Below the pieces are notes generated by a model. The model ran no database searches. It was given only the letters and a program-made list of their open reading frames with translations, and had not been told where the DNA came from. The position numbers and the translations under genes are program-made. A DNA stretch of 64,000 bases from positions 1-64,000 of the forward strand of contig SCOE01000010.1 of NCBI GenBank assembly GCA_005503065.1. Reading direction: 5' to 3'. Of the stretch, positions 52,387-61,965 are shown piece by piece; the stretch's first letter is position 1, and each line of letters opens with the position of its first letter. This DNA is from Comamonadaceae bacterium ALPHA2B (GTDB taxonomy: Bacteria; Pseudomonadota; Gammaproteobacteria; Burkholderiales; Burkholderiaceae_C).

Positions 52387-53043
52387 TCAGCCGTTGACGA
52401 ACTGCATGCGCGTGCCGCCAAGCTCGAGCACATCGCCGTCCTGCAGCGCGACCGCCTCGGCCCCCAGAGGCTCGCCGTTGAGCGTGGTCCCCCCGTCGAT
52501 CGGTGCCACCACGTAGCCCTGCAGGCGACGGGTGACGGCCGCCACGGCCACGCCGGGTTTCCCGATGGTGGTGACCACTTTCTGCAGCGACACCTCGCGG
52601 CCCGCGCCGCTCCCGCTGAGCACGCGGATGACGGCCGATGCGCCTCCGCCCAGAGGAACGGGTGCCGTGACCCCGGCCGACAGGGGAACCGGAGCGGACG
52701 CGGGCGCGAGGCCCGCAGCCGCCGGCCGAGGCGCAGGCATGTCGACGGCCGGGCCGTTGACTGCCAGGTAGCGGATCTTGTACTTGCCGACTTCGATGAC
52801 GTCGTTGTGCTCGAGCGCCTGCTTGCGGATGGCACGGGCGTTGACGTAGGTGCCGTTGGTGCTGTTGAGGTCTTCAAGGTAGACATCGGAGCCGATCATG
52901 TGCAGCACGGCATGCTCGCCGCTCACGGCAAGATTGTCGATCACGATGTCGTTGTAGGGGCGGCGGCCCAGCGTGGTGCGCTCCTTGGCAAGCGACACCT
53001 CCTTGAGGACGACTCCATCGATAGCAACCACCAACTTCGGCAT
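52387..53043 (-). CDS. FHA-domain protein
   Basis: A 218-residue cytoplasmic protein with an N-terminal forkhead-associated domain (about 1-95; TTLGRRPYNDIVIDNLAVSGEH, LEDLNSTNGTYVN) that carries the Arg, Ser and Asn positions used to bind phosphothreonine. A Pro/Ala linker follows, then a second FHA-like fold (about 135-217: VVTTIGKPGVAVAAVTRRLQGY, TTLNGEPLGAEAVALQDGDVLEL) with degenerate binding residues. It lies between the PP2C phosphatase and the cyclase, so it may connect Ser/Thr phosphorylation to cAMP output (inference). Confidence 0.88.
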   Translation of the reverse strand: MPKLVVAIDGVVLKEVSLAKERTTLGRRPYNDIVIDNLAVSGEHAVLHMIGSDVYLEDLNSTNGTYVNARAIRKQALEHNDVIEVGKYKIRYLAVNGPAVDMPAPRPAAAGLAPASAPVPLSAGVTAPVPLGGGASAVIRVLSGSGAGREVSLQKVVTTIGKPGVAVAAVTRRLQGYVVAPIDGGTTLNGEPLGAEAVALQDGDVLELGGTRMQFVNG

Positions 53044-53114
53044 GGCCGACTCTCCTGAAGAACGCGTGATGTGGGTTTGTCAGCAGGACCTGGGGAAACG
53101 GCCTTCCCGGTCTG

Positions 53115-53921
53115 TCAATAGGAAGCGGAGGCCGGTCCGGCCAGCGCCAGCACCACCGAAATGTTGTCCCGGCCTCCATTCTCGTTCGCAGCTGCAACCA
53201 AAAGTGTTGCTTTTTCTGGAAGACTGTTATCTTGTAACAAAAGTGTGAAAATCTGCGCGTCGCTCACCATTTCGCTGAGACCGTCCGAGCACAGCAGGAA
53301 AAGATCCCCAGGTTCCGCCACATGCTCGTTGACCTCGAGCTCCACCTGCCGCTCGATGCCCAACGCGCGAGTGACGAGGTTGCGATGAGGAGATACGGCA
53401 GCCTCTTCCGGCGTGATGGCACCGGCGTCGAGTTGCTCCTGCAGCAAGGAATGGTCACGGGTCAGCAACTCGAACTGGGTGCCTCGGCGGAGTCGATAGC
53501 AGCGCGAATCGCCGATGTGCCCGACCAGCACCCGCGGACCTCCGAAGGCCGCGACGACCAACGTGGTGCCCATGCCGCGCAACTGGTCGTTGGCCGCACT
53601 GGCTTCGAAGATGGCACGATTGGCCTCGTCCGTGCTGCTCTGCATGGCGCGCCGCATGGCGCGAGACGGTGCGGCAGGCCCCGCGTGCGCCAACCACCGA
53701 CCGAAGCTGGCCTGCACGAGCGCGATCGCCATGCCGCTGGCCACTTCGCCTCCGTTGTAGCCTCCCATTCCGTCAGCCAGCACGGCGACGCCGAGGCTGG
53801 GATCGAATGCGATCGCGTCCTCATTGTTGCCTCGGACCTTGCCCGCATCGGTGAGCGCGGCGAATTCCCAAGGCAGCGGCAGCACCGACGTCGTAGCGGG
53901 AACAGGTGCAGCGTTGGGCAT
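53115..53921 (-). CDS. PP2C-family Ser/Thr protein phosphatase (Stp1-like)
   Basis: A 268-residue metal-dependent phosphatase with all family motifs: RGNNEDAIAF, VLADGMGGYNGGEVAS, GHIGDSRCYRLR, LTRDHSL, LLCSDGLSEMVSD and GGRDNISVVL, giving the Asp set for two metal ions. It should dephosphorylate Ser/Thr-phosphorylated proteins, matching the FHA gene downstream. No Hanks-type kinase gene is in the window, so its partner must lie elsewhere. ATG at 53921 is the start that keeps the N-terminal short; it begins 17 bases after the upstream TerC stop. Confidence 0.9.
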   Translation of the reverse strand: MPNAAPVPATTSVLPLPWEFAALTDAGKVRGNNEDAIAFDPSLGVAVLADGMGGYNGGEVASGMAIALVQASFGRWLAHAGPAAPSRAMRRAMQSSTDEANRAIFEASAANDQLRGMGTTLVVAAFGGPRVLVGHIGDSRCYRLRRGTQFELLTRDHSLLQEQLDAGAITPEEAAVSPHRNLVTRALGIERQVELEVNEHVAEPGDLFLLCSDGLSEMVSDAQIFTLLLQDNSLPEKATLLVAAANENGGRDNISVVLALAGPASASY

Positions 53922-53938
53922 GGACTCGGTTTCGGTTT

Positions 53939-54622
53939 TCAGGTTGCGGCCGCAGCGCCGCGCCGGCTCAGCCACTTGCCGACGGCGATCACCAGCACGG
54001 CCCCCGCAGCGGCGGCGGCATGCAGCAGCCACGGGTTGGCGGCCATGACGCCGCGCAGCGACACGTCGCTGGCGATGGTTTCGCCACCCACCCAGCCGAT
54101 GAGGGCGGCGCCCAGCATGACGATGATCGGGAAGCGCTCCATCAGCTTGATCATCAGCGTGCTGCCGAAGATCACGAGCGGGATGCTGATGGCCAGGCCC
54201 AGCACCAGCAGGACCATGCTGCCCTGGGCGGCCGCCGCCACGGCGATCACGTTGTCCAGGCTCATGACCAGGTCGGCGATGAGGATGGTGCGCACGGCCG
54301 CCATCATGCTGCCGTACTCCTTGCCCTCGCCTTCATCCTCGTCCTCGTCGCCCAGCAGCTGCACGCCGATCCACAGCAGCAGCAGGCCGCCGATGATCTG
54401 CAGGTAGGGCAGTGCGAGCAGCTTGGCTGCAACTACCGTCAGCACGATGCGCAGCACGACCGCGGCGCCGGAGCCGAAGAGGATCGCCTTCTTCTGCTGT
54501 GCGGGCGGCAGCGAACGGGCGGCCAGCGCGATCACGACCGCGTTGTCGCCCGAGAGGATGATGTTGATCCAGATGATCTTGACCAGACCGATCCAGAAGT
54601 CAGCGCTTTGCAGGATTTCCAT
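53939..54622 (-). CDS. TerC-family membrane protein (YjbE-like), second copy
   Basis: A 227-residue protein with about seven spans and the TerC motifs IILSGDNAVVIALAARSL and ADLVMSLDNVIAVAAAA. An acidic cytoplasmic loop (DEDEDEGEGKEYG) separates the halves. It is a paralogue of the TerC at 28297 but has no yybP-ykoY leader: only about 100 bases separate it from sucD, and they are filled by a terminator. Start ATG 54622 with GGAG at about ten bases; GTG 54637 is an alternative. Metal specificity unknown, manganese or calcium being usual suggestions. Confidence 0.87.
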   Translation of the reverse strand: MEILQSADFWIGLVKIIWINIILSGDNAVVIALAARSLPPAQQKKAILFGSGAAVVLRIVLTVVAAKLLALPYLQIIGGLLLLWIGVQLLGDEDEDEGEGKEYGSMMAAVRTILIADLVMSLDNVIAVAAAAQGSMVLLVLGLAISIPLVIFGSTLMIKLMERFPIIVMLGAALIGWVGGETIASDVSLRGVMAANPWLLHAAAAAGAVLVIAVGKWLSRRGAAAAT

Positions 54623-54644
54623 TGATGACGTCTCCACGATGTTA

Positions 54645-54690
54645 TGTGTGGAAAGGGCGCTCGCAACCTGAATTGCGAGCGCCCTCTCGT
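54645..54690 (-). terminator. Strong hairpin terminator after sucD
   Basis: Minus strand: AGGGCGCTCGCAA-TTCAGG-TTGCGAGCGCCCT, a perfect 13-base stem, followed by TTCC. It lies between sucD and the second TerC gene. Confidence 0.7.
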
Positions 54691-54727
54691 TTGTGTGGCG
54701 CGAAAGCGATCTGCCCAGGCGGCAGGA

Positions 54728-55621
54728 TCAGAGCAGGCCCTTGAGCAGCTTGCCCATCTCGGAGGGGTTGCGGGTGATAGTGAAGCCGCACTCTTCCATG
54801 ATGGCGAGCTTGGCATCGGCCGTGTCGGCACCGCCCGAGATCAGCGCGCCGGCATGACCCATGCGCTTGCCGGGAGGCGCGGTGACGCCAGCGATGAAGC
54901 CGACGATCGGCTTCTTCATGTGGTCCTTGCACCAGCGGGCGGCTTCGGCCTCGTCGGGGCCGCCGATCTCGCCGATCATGATCACGGCATCCGTGTCGGG
55001 GTCGTCGTTGAAGGCCTTCATCACGTCGATGTGCTTGAGCCCGTTGATCGGGTCGCCGCCGATGCCCACGGCGCTCGACTGGCCGATGCCCAGTTCGGTG
55101 AGCTGCGCCACGGCTTCATAGGTCAGCGTGCCGGAGCGGCTGACCACGCCGACGCGGCCCTTCTTGTGGATGTGCCCGGGCATGATGCCGATCTTGATCT
55201 CGTCGGGCGTGATCAGGCCAGGGCAGTTGGGGCCCAGCAGCAGCGTCTTCTTGCCGCCCTTGGCTTCCTTGGCCTTCATCTTGTTGCGCACTTCGAGCAT
55301 GTCCTTGACCGGAATGCCCTCGGTGATGCAGATCGCCAGGTCCAGGTCGGCCTCGACGGCTTCCCAGATTGCTGCGGCCGCGCCGGCCGGCGGCACGTAG
55401 ATCACCGACACGGTGGCGCCGGTCTGCGTGGCGGCTTCCTTCACCGAGGCGTAGATCGGGATGTTGAAGATCGACTCGCCGGCCTTCTTCGGATTCACGC
55501 CGGCCACGAAGCAGTTCTTGCCGTTCGCGTATTCCTGGCACTTCTCGGTGTGGAACTGCCCGGTCTTGCCCGTGATGCCCTGGGTGATGACCTTGGTGTC
55601 CTTGTTGATGTAGATCGACAT
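54728..55621 (-). CDS. sucD: Succinyl-CoA synthetase alpha subunit
   Basis: A 297-residue subunit of the citric acid cycle enzyme that converts succinyl-CoA to succinate with nucleotide triphosphate formation. CoA-binding Rossmann region at the N-terminus ([20 protein letters not shown]), and the phospho-His motif [13 protein letters not shown] near residue 246. Length is the family norm. It follows sucC by 12 bases. Confidence 0.97.
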   Translation of the reverse strand: MSIYINKDTKVITQGITGKTGQFHTEKCQEYANGKNCFVAGVNPKKAGESIFNIPIYASVKEAATQTGATVSVIYVPPAGAAAAIWEAVEADLDLAICITEGIPVKDMLEVRNKMKAKEAKGGKKTLLLGPNCPGLITPDEIKIGIMPGHIHKKGRVGVVSRSGTLTYEAVAQLTELGIGQSSAVGIGGDPINGLKHIDVMKAFNDDPDTDAVIMIGEIGGPDEAEAARWCKDHMKKPIVGFIAGVTAPPGKRMGHAGALISGGADTADAKLAIMEECGFTITRNPSEMGKLLKGLL

Positions 55622-55633
55622 GGCGAATGTTCC

Positions 55634-56794
<1,161 letters not shown>

Positions 56795-56997
56795 GAGGAG
56801 TCTCTCGGAACGGAGTTGGATGGTGCTGTTGTCCGCGGGCCACGCGCACCGGCTGGCTGGGCAGGCGGGGGCGGCGGAGCAGCCGTCGACTGTATCATGG
56901 TGCGTTGCACCACACGGCCGGACCGCTCATGTGGTCAATACGTAGTTTCCGCGTGAGCGGAAGCGCTCCCCGCAGCTCGAGTCAGAGGAGGCATCGC

Positions 56998-57921
56998 ATG
57001 CCCAGGATCTTCATCGACGGCGAAGCCGGCACCACCGGCCTGCAGATCCGCGAGCGACTCGCCCGCATGCCCCAGGTCGAACTGGTCAGCATCGCACCGG
57101 AACTGCGCAAGGACACCTCCGCCAAGCGTGATCTGATGGCCGGGGTCGATCTGGTAATCCTCTGCCTGCACGACGACGCGGCGCGCGAGTCGGTCGCCCT
57201 GATCGACGGCCTGGGCAGCCGCAAGCCCCGCATCGTCGACGCCTCGACCGCGCACCGCGTGGCGCCCGACTGGGTCTACGGCTTTCCCGAACTGGCGCCG
57301 GGCCAGGCCGACGCGGTGGCGAAGGCCGAGCGCGTCGCCAATCCCGGCTGCTACGCCACCGGCGCCATCGCGCTGGTGCGGCCGCTGGTCGATGCCGGGC
57401 TGCTGCCGGCCGATTTCCCGATCGCGCTGCCTTCGGTGAGCGGCTACTCCGGCGGCGGCCGCACCATGATCGAGGCCTACGAGGCCGGCACCGCCCCGCT
57501 GTTCGAGACCTATGCACTGGGCCTGAAGCACAAGCACATCCCCGAGATCATGAAGTACACCGGCCTCACGGCGCGGCCCGTCTTCATCCCTTCGGTGGGC
57601 AACTTCAAACAGGGCATGCTGGTGCAATTGCCGCTGCACCTCGACCAGCTGCCGGGCAAGCCCAAGGCAGGCGACCTGCAGGCCGCGTACGCCTCGCATT
57701 ACGCGAAGAGCAACACGCCCGAGCAGTTCGTCAAGGTGCTGCCGCCGACCGAGGACGGCAAGCTCGACGCGCTGGCGCTCAACGACACGAACGTGCTGGA
57801 AATCCGCGTCTTCCCGAACGAGGACCACCGCCACGCCGTCGCCATCGCACGGCTGGACAACCTGGGCAAGGGCGCCAGCGGCGCCGCGGTGCAGAACCTG
57901 TCGCTGATGCTGGGCCTCTGA
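56998..57921 (+). CDS. argC: N-acetyl-gamma-glutamyl-phosphate reductase, type 2
   Basis: A 307-residue enzyme reducing N-acetylglutamyl phosphate to the semialdehyde with NADPH in arginine synthesis. The compact type 2 form is recognised by [18 protein letters not shown] and length (about 310, versus about 340 for type 1). Catalytic Cys in [19 protein letters not shown] lies seven bases before the ATG. Monocistronic; a dispersed repeat begins right after the stop. Confidence 0.95.
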   Translation: MPRIFIDGEAGTTGLQIRERLARMPQVELVSIAPELRKDTSAKRDLMAGVDLVILCLHDDAARESVALIDGLGSRKPRIVDASTAHRVAPDWVYGFPELAPGQADAVAKAERVANPGCYATGAIALVRPLVDAGLLPADFPIALPSVSGYSGGGRTMIEAYEAGTAPLFETYALGLKHKHIPEIMKYTGLTARPVFIPSVGNFKQGMLVQLPLHLDQLPGKPKAGDLQAAYASHYAKSNTPEQFVKVLPPTEDGKLDALALNDTNVLEIRVFPNEDHRHAVAIARLDNLGKGASGAAVQNLSLMLGL

Positions 57922-57922
57922 C

Positions 57923-57984
57923 GCTATCGTTTCGATAGCTGTCAGCGCCCAACCCGCGGGCACTACAGGGCTTTTTGCCACCCA
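57923..57984 (+). repeat. Dispersed GCTAT..ATAGC repeat, copy 8
   Basis: GCTATCGTTTCGATAGC, then CAGCGCCCAACCCGCGGGC, then ACTACAGGGCTTTTTGCC. The first part is well kept, the 3' end diverged. It starts one base after the argC stop. Confidence 0.8.
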
Positions 57985-58006
57985 AGCCAGCGTGAGAGCC
58001 GGACGC

Positions 58007-58327
58007 TCAGCCATTCACCACGGCGCGCGCCAGCGCCACCAATGCGGCCGCCATCAGCAGCGCGCCGCCCGCCTGCAGCAACCCTCCCACCCAGCGGCCG
58101 GAGCGCGCGGTGTGCAGGCGCTCGGCAACGGCATTTCCCCAGCGGGTCTGCAGCGCATCGGCCAGATGCACCCGGCCCGCACGCGAGGGCCCGGTCAGGC
58201 GAAGTCCCCAGCAGGCCAGTTGCCAGCCGGCCGCCGCGGCGAGCAGACAGCCGCCGATGCCCTGGCTGCGCAATGCGCCATAGAGACCCTGCGCCCAACC
58301 GATCAGCAGGAAGTCGCGGAGGTCCAT
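58007..58327 (-). CDS. Small membrane protein, unknown
   Basis: A 106-residue protein with two to three hydrophobic segments (FLLIGWAQGLYGAL, IGGCLLAAAAGWQLACWGL and WVGGLLQAGGALLMAAALVALA). No family recognised. ATG 58327 was preferred over one ten codons upstream because the hydrophobic start follows directly. Convergent with argC. Coding nature is supported by the membrane pattern but not by any motif. Confidence 0.5.
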   Translation of the reverse strand: MDLRDFLLIGWAQGLYGALRSQGIGGCLLAAAAGWQLACWGLRLTGPSRAGRVHLADALQTRWGNAVAERLHTARSGRWVGGLLQAGGALLMAAALVALARAVVNG

Positions 58328-58532
58328 GGCCAAGGGCTGCTGCTGCACCGGGCGCATGGCCCGGGGTGCTGACGGTGATCGAGTGGCGGCCGCGCTGGCC
58401 TGTCAGCGGCTGGCCGCCAAGGGCGCAGCCGCATGCACGGGCCGTTGCGGCCCCTGAATGACTTCATTTCTCCCTGCCTGTTCTTCTGCGAAAACGATGC
58501 GAAGCACGGAAATTGTGTTTCGCCCATGACCC

Positions 58533-58558
58533 AAAGTCAATTTTCACCGACTGACTTT
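58533..58558 (+). promoter_or_regulatory. Inverted repeat operator candidate upstream of the HTH gene
   Basis: AAAGTCA (58533-58539) and TGACTTT (58552-58558) form a perfect 7-base inverted repeat with a 12-base centre, 28 bases before the regulator start codon. It sits in a markedly AT-richer patch than its surroundings. Probably bound by the adjacent regulator itself. Confidence 0.5.
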
Positions 58559-58586
58559 CAGTGGCCGGATCGGAACCATCCCCGCG

Positions 58587-59018
58587 ATGAGTTTCACCCA
58601 GGATCGCGACGCATTCAGCCAGAGGCTGCGCCTTTCGCTCGACCGCGCGGGCTGGAAGGCAATCGGCGCGACCGGCCTGGCGCGCGAATTCAATCGTCGC
58701 AGCAGCAGCCACCCGGTCACCGCCCATGCGACCCGGAAGTGGCTGCAGGGCGAGGCGATCCCGGCGCAGGGCCGGCTGCAGGAACTGGCCCGCTGGCTGG
58801 AAGTGCCGCCGCAGTGGCTGCGCTTTGGCGACGAGCCGTCGCCCGCGGCGGCACGCCGACCGCTCGGCGTGTCGGAGTCGTCACCGGCGCCCTATGTGCC
58901 GGAGCTCGCGGCCAAGCTGGCCGCGGACCTGGCTCGGCTCAGCCCCGAGCAGCTGCGGGTGATCGAAGCGCTGGTCGGCCTCTTGCTGAGCGAGCAGCCT
59001 CGGCCCCAGCGGGCCTAA
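58587..59018 (+). CDS. XRE-type helix-turn-helix regulator
   Basis: A 143-residue protein. Residues 8-75 form a helix-turn-helix (AFSQRLRLSLDRAGW, GLAREFNRRS, VTAHATRKWLQGEAIPAQGR, LQELARWLEVPPQWL), similar to CI/XRE-type regulators that use an ATRKWLxGE recognition helix. The C-terminal part is a helical segment (AAKLAADLARLSPEQLRVIEALVGLLLSEQ), likely a dimerisation helix. Targets are unknown; the inverted repeat at 58533-58558 suggests autoregulation. The gene ends overlapping the convergent SRPBCC gene by four bases. Confidence 0.8.
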   Translation: MSFTQDRDAFSQRLRLSLDRAGWKAIGATGLAREFNRRSSSHPVTAHATRKWLQGEAIPAQGRLQELARWLEVPPQWLRFGDEPSPAAARRPLGVSESSPAPYVPELAAKLAADLARLSPEQLRVIEALVGLLLSEQPRPQRA

Positions 59019-59470
59019 CCACGGCCGACGGGGCGTACGGGCGGCGCCGCCTCGAGCAGGTCGCGCAGCGTGCGCAGGTCGCGTGCGATCCAGCGCGCAT
59101 CGCGCTCGAAGGCCGCGTCGTCCATGGACGGCTGGCGCAGCAGCGTGAACTGGAATTCGCACACGTCCTCGCCCAGGCCGATGACGCGAAAGGGCAGGTA
59201 GATCTCGGCCGCGCCCTCGGGCGCCTCGGGCGTCACCCAGTGGTCGAGAACCCCGAAGTCGTTGGCAGGCGCGAAGCGCACGCGGGCGCGGCTGCCCTCT
59301 GCGGTCTCGAAGCGCCAGTGCGCACCCTCGCGCGTGAAGTGACCGCTGGACAGGCCACTGGCCCATTCGGGCATCCGCAGCGGGTCGGCGGCCAGCGCCC
59401 AGGCACGCCGCCAGTCGCAGGCCACGCGCTCGGTGATCACGCGCGTCATGGTGGGAAGAACCTCAGTCAT
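59015..59470 (-). CDS. SRPBCC/START-like protein
   Basis: A 151-residue protein of the polyketide-cyclase/START-like fold: an N-terminal strand-helix (TRVITERVACDWRRAWALAADPLRMPEWASG), central strands (GAHWRFETAEGSRARVRFAP, VLDHWVTPEAPEGAAEIYLP) and a long C-terminal helix (DAAFERDARWIARDLRTLRDLL). These proteins form a hydrophobic cavity; ligand unknown. Its start overlaps the recX stop by eight bases, so it is probably co-transcribed with recX, though no DNA-repair role is implied. Confidence 0.78.
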   Translation of the reverse strand: MTEVLPTMTRVITERVACDWRRAWALAADPLRMPEWASGLSSGHFTREGAHWRFETAEGSRARVRFAPANDFGVLDHWVTPEAPEGAAEIYLPFRVIGLGEDVCEFQFTLLRQPSMDDAAFERDARWIARDLRTLRDLLEAAPPVRPVGRG

Positions 59471-59915
59471 CGTCACCTCCGGTACGCAGGACTTTCGCCA
59501 CCGTGGCGCCCGCAAAGCCGCGCGCCAGGAGGAAGCGAGCCTGGCGGGCGCGCTCCTTCGCGTCCGACGGCGGCGCGTCGAAGCGGCGCTGCCACAGCGC
59601 GCGGGCCCGCTCCAGCTCGGTGGCCTGCAGGCCGGACACCGCCTGGGCCACGGCGTCGGGCGCGATGCCCTTGGCCTGCAGTTCCTGCCGCAGCCGGGCG
59701 GCACCCAACCGCGGGGCGCGCTGGTGCAGCACCGACTGCACGACCCGCGCTTCGCTGATGAAGTCCTTGGCGGCCAGTTCGTCCAGCGCCCGCGCCAGGC
59801 TGCCGGGCTCCTCTTCGTGACGGGCGAGCTTGCGCTCCAGCTCGGCACGCGAATGCTCGCGCTGGCTCAGCAGGCGCAGCGCGCGGCCCTTGAGCGAAGG
59901 AGCGGAAAAGGCCAT
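59463..59915 (-). CDS. recX: Regulatory protein RecX
   Basis: A 150-residue all-helical protein of three-helix repeats that caps and disassembles RecA filaments. Recognised by [45 protein letters not shown] and [13 protein letters not shown]. It lies downstream of recA, the usual order, but 181 bases away, with a dispersed repeat starting two bases before its ATG and a second, hairpin repeat between; so recX translation start signals must come from repeat sequence. Confidence 0.93.
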   Translation of the reverse strand: MAFSAPSLKGRALRLLSQREHSRAELERKLARHEEEPGSLARALDELAAKDFISEARVVQSVLHQRAPRLGAARLRQELQAKGIAPDAVAQAVSGLQATELERARALWQRRFDAPPSDAKERARQARFLLARGFAGATVAKVLRTGGDDD

Positions 59916-59917
59916 TT

Positions 59918-59980
59918 GCTATGAATTCGATAGCTGCTCGTGCCCGCAGGATGGGCGCTGGAAGGCAATTCGGCTTGGAA
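59918..59980 (+). repeat. Dispersed GCTAT..ATAGC repeat, copy 9
   Basis: GCTATGAATTCGATAGC, then CGTGCCCGCAGGATGGGCGC, then TGGAAGGCAATTCGGCTTGGAA. Well preserved; lies between recX and recA. Confidence 0.88.
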
Positions 59981-59990
59981 TCATGGAACT

Positions 59991-60079
59991 GCCGACGCGA
60001 AGGACGCGAAAGAGAAAACCAGTTTTTGGCCTCTCTTTTCTGCGCCCTCTGCGGATCCTCCGCGCCCTCTGCGTTCGGC
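59991..60079. repeat. CGCAGAGG-type inverted repeat, copy A
   Basis: Left arm GCCGACGCGAAGGACGCGAA, right arm ending CGCGCCCTCTGCGTTCGGC. The arms are built from short CGCGAAGG/CGCAGAGG units and pair imperfectly. It lies between the recA stop (60097) and the dispersed repeat, so it may act as a transcript-end hairpin for recA. Confidence 0.6.
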
Positions 60080-60096
60080 TGTCCGACCCCGCTTTG

Positions 60097-61170
60097 TCAG
60101 TCGGCCTCGCCTGCCGCCCCCGTGGGCAGCAGCGAGATGCCCAGGGACTCCCGCACCTTGTTCTCGATCTCCACGGCCAGGTCGGGGTTCTCACGCAGGA
60201 ACTCGCGGGCGTTGTCGCGGCCCTGGCCGATCTTCTCGCCGCCGTAGGCGTACCAGGCGCCGGACTTCTCGACGATGCGGGCATTGACGCCCATGTCGAT
60301 GATCTCGCCCTCGCGGCTGATGCCCTCGCCGAAGAGGATGTCGAACTCGGCCGTCTTGAACGGCGGCGAGACCTTGTTCTTGACCACCTTGACCTTGGTC
60401 TCGTTGCCGATCGCCTCGTCGCCCTTCTTGATGGTGCCGATGCGGCGGATGTCCAGGCGCACCGAGGCGTAGAACTTCAGCGCGTTGCCGCCGGTGGTGG
60501 TTTCGGGCGAGCCGAACATCACGCCGATCTTCATGCGGATCTGGTTGATGAAGATGACCATGCAGTTGGTCTTCTTGATCGTGGCGGTGAGCTTGCGCAG
60601 CGCCTGGCTCATGAGGCGGGCCTGCAGGCCGGGCAGCGAATCGCCCATCTCGCCCTCGATTTCTGCCTTGGGCGTGAGCGCAGCCACCGAGTCGACGACG
60701 ATCAGGTCGACGGCACCGGAGCGCACCAGGCTGTCCACGATTTCCAGCGCCTGCTCGCCGGTGTCGGGCTGGCTGATGAGCAGTTCCTGCAGGTTCACGC
60801 CGAGCTTCTGGGCGTACTGGGTGTCCAGCGCGTGCTCGGCGTCGACGAAGGCGCAGGTGCCGCCCTGCTTCTGCATGTTGGCGATCACTTGCAGCGTGAG
60901 CGTGGTCTTGCCGGACGATTCCGGACCGTAGATCTCGACCACGCGGCCGCGAGGCAGGCCGCCGACGCCCAGCGCCACGTCCAGGCCCAGCGAGCCGGTG
61001 GAGACGACCTGGATGTCCGCGATGGCCTCGCCCTCGCCCAGGCGCATGATCGTGCCCTTGCCGAACTGCTTCTCGATCTGGGCCAGCGCGGCTTGCAGCG
61101 CCTTGGCCTTTTCGCTGTCGGCGCCCGTGTTGCCACCGGCGACCTTTGCTCCCTTGACGACTGCGTCCAT
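60097..61170 (-). CDS. recA: Recombinase A
   Basis: A 357-residue RecA. P-loop [10 protein letters not shown], Walker [14 protein letters not shown]2-loop region with [20 protein letters not shown] and the [11 protein letters not shown] loop 1 are intact. It forms filaments on single-stranded DNA for strand exchange and triggers LexA self-cleavage. AAGGAG lies before the ATG. A LexA-type box is found 64 bases upstream of the start, indicating SOS control. Confidence 0.98.
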   Translation of the reverse strand: MDAVVKGAKVAGGNTGADSEKAKALQAALAQIEKQFGKGTIMRLGEGEAIADIQVVSTGSLGLDVALGVGGLPRGRVVEIYGPESSGKTTLTLQVIANMQKQGGTCAFVDAEHALDTQYAQKLGVNLQELLISQPDTGEQALEIVDSLVRSGAVDLIVVDSVAALTPKAEIEGEMGDSLPGLQARLMSQALRKLTATIKKTNCMVIFINQIRMKIGVMFGSPETTTGGNALKFYASVRLDIRRIGTIKKGDEAIGNETKVKVVKNKVSPPFKTAEFDILFGEGISREGEIIDMGVNARIVEKSGAWYAYGGEKIGQGRDNAREFLRENPDLAVEIENKVRESLGISLLPTGAAGEAD

Positions 61171-61233
61171 CTCGAAACTCCTTGAAAAACAACGGGTTGG
61201 GCTTGATCGAATCCAGCTGCGATTAACGACAGG

Positions 61234-61249
61234 CTGGATGTATGACCAG
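61234..61249 (-). promoter_or_regulatory. LexA (SOS) box variant upstream of recA
   Basis: Sequence CTGGTCATACATCCAG on the minus strand: CTG-N10-CAG with AT-rich centre, close to the CTGT-N8-ACAG consensus, with G:C at the fourth pair. Located 64 bases before recA; it also lies in the marR promoter region, 67 bases before that start. Confidence 0.7.
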
Positions 61250-61283
61250 TAATGTAGCGGCTCATACTTTTCTTGGAAGCGTA

Positions 61284-61309
61284 TTTTTAGTCAGTTTGCC
61301 TGACTAAAA
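61284..61309. promoter_or_regulatory. Palindromic operator overlapping the marR leader
   Basis: TTTTAGTCAG-TTTGC-CTGACTAAAA, two perfect ten-base arms with a five-base centre, ending seven bases before the MarR-family ATG. AT-rich arms of this size directly at the start codon are typical MarR autorepression sites. Confidence 0.7.
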
Positions 61310-61315
61310 TACGGC

Positions 61316-61789
61316 ATGACGCCTCCCCCCGACGACGCCTGGCGCCAGACCCACCTGGGCCGCCTGCTGGGCCATGCGATGCGCCGTTTCGACGCCCGCG
61401 TGTTCGAACTCATGGCGCACGACGTCGAGGTCCCGCTGGCGCTGTCGAACCTGGCGGCCCGCCAGCAGGTGACGGCGGCGCACATCCACATCACGCGCCA
61501 CCTGGCGCGCGCCGGCTCGCGCCTGACCGACCTGGCCGAGAGCGCGGGCATGAGCAAGCAGGCGATGGCCGCCCTGGTCGACCAATGCGCCGCCTGGGGC
61601 CTGGTCACGCGCGAGGCCGACCCGCACGATGCCCGCGCCCGCCGCGTCGTCTTCACGGCCGATGGGCTGGCCTGGCTGGACGCCTTCCGCCGCTCGGTCG
61701 CGCAGGCCGAGGCCGAATTCCGCGCCAGCGTGGGCGAGGAGGTGGCGACCGTGGTGGCGCTGGGGCTGGAGGCGTACGCGGGGTCTTGA
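61316..61789 (+). CDS. MarR-family transcriptional regulator
   Basis: A 157-residue winged-helix regulator. Dimerisation helices at both ends; the HTH is ITRHLARAGSRLTDLAESAGMSKQAMAALVDQCAAWGLVTRE, followed by the wing with DPHDARARRVVFTADG, the conserved D-x-R-A-R-x-V MarR wing. Divergent from recA. The strong palindrome overlapping its leader suggests autoregulation. No obvious efflux or detoxification target lies next to it, so the effector and regulon are unknown. Confidence 0.88.
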   Translation: MTPPPDDAWRQTHLGRLLGHAMRRFDARVFELMAHDVEVPLALSNLAARQQVTAAHIHITRHLARAGSRLTDLAESAGMSKQAMAALVDQCAAWGLVTREADPHDARARRVVFTADGLAWLDAFRRSVAQAEAEFRASVGEEVATVVALGLEAYAGS

Positions 61790-61805
61790 GGGCGGGATCG
61801 GACAG

Positions 61806-61914
61806 CCGAACGCAGAGGACGCAAAGGATTCGCAGAGGCCGCAGAGGAAACTTCCAAAGATTTCTTCTGGCTTTTCTGCGTTCTCTGCGTCATCTTTGCG
61901 CCCTCTGCGTTCGG
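61806..61914. repeat. CGCAGAGG-type inverted repeat, copy B
   Basis: Left arm CCGAACGCAGAGGACGCAAA continuing with GCAGAGG units; right arm CTTTGCGCCCTCTGCGTTCGG. About 45 bases of complementary sequence on each side of a short AT-rich centre. It fills most of the 176-base gap between the MarR and OmpR-type regulator genes. Confidence 0.75.
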
Positions 61915-61965
61915 AAGTCCGCGTTCCACGCCTTCCTAGAATCCCGCACCCCTCGGAGACACCCC

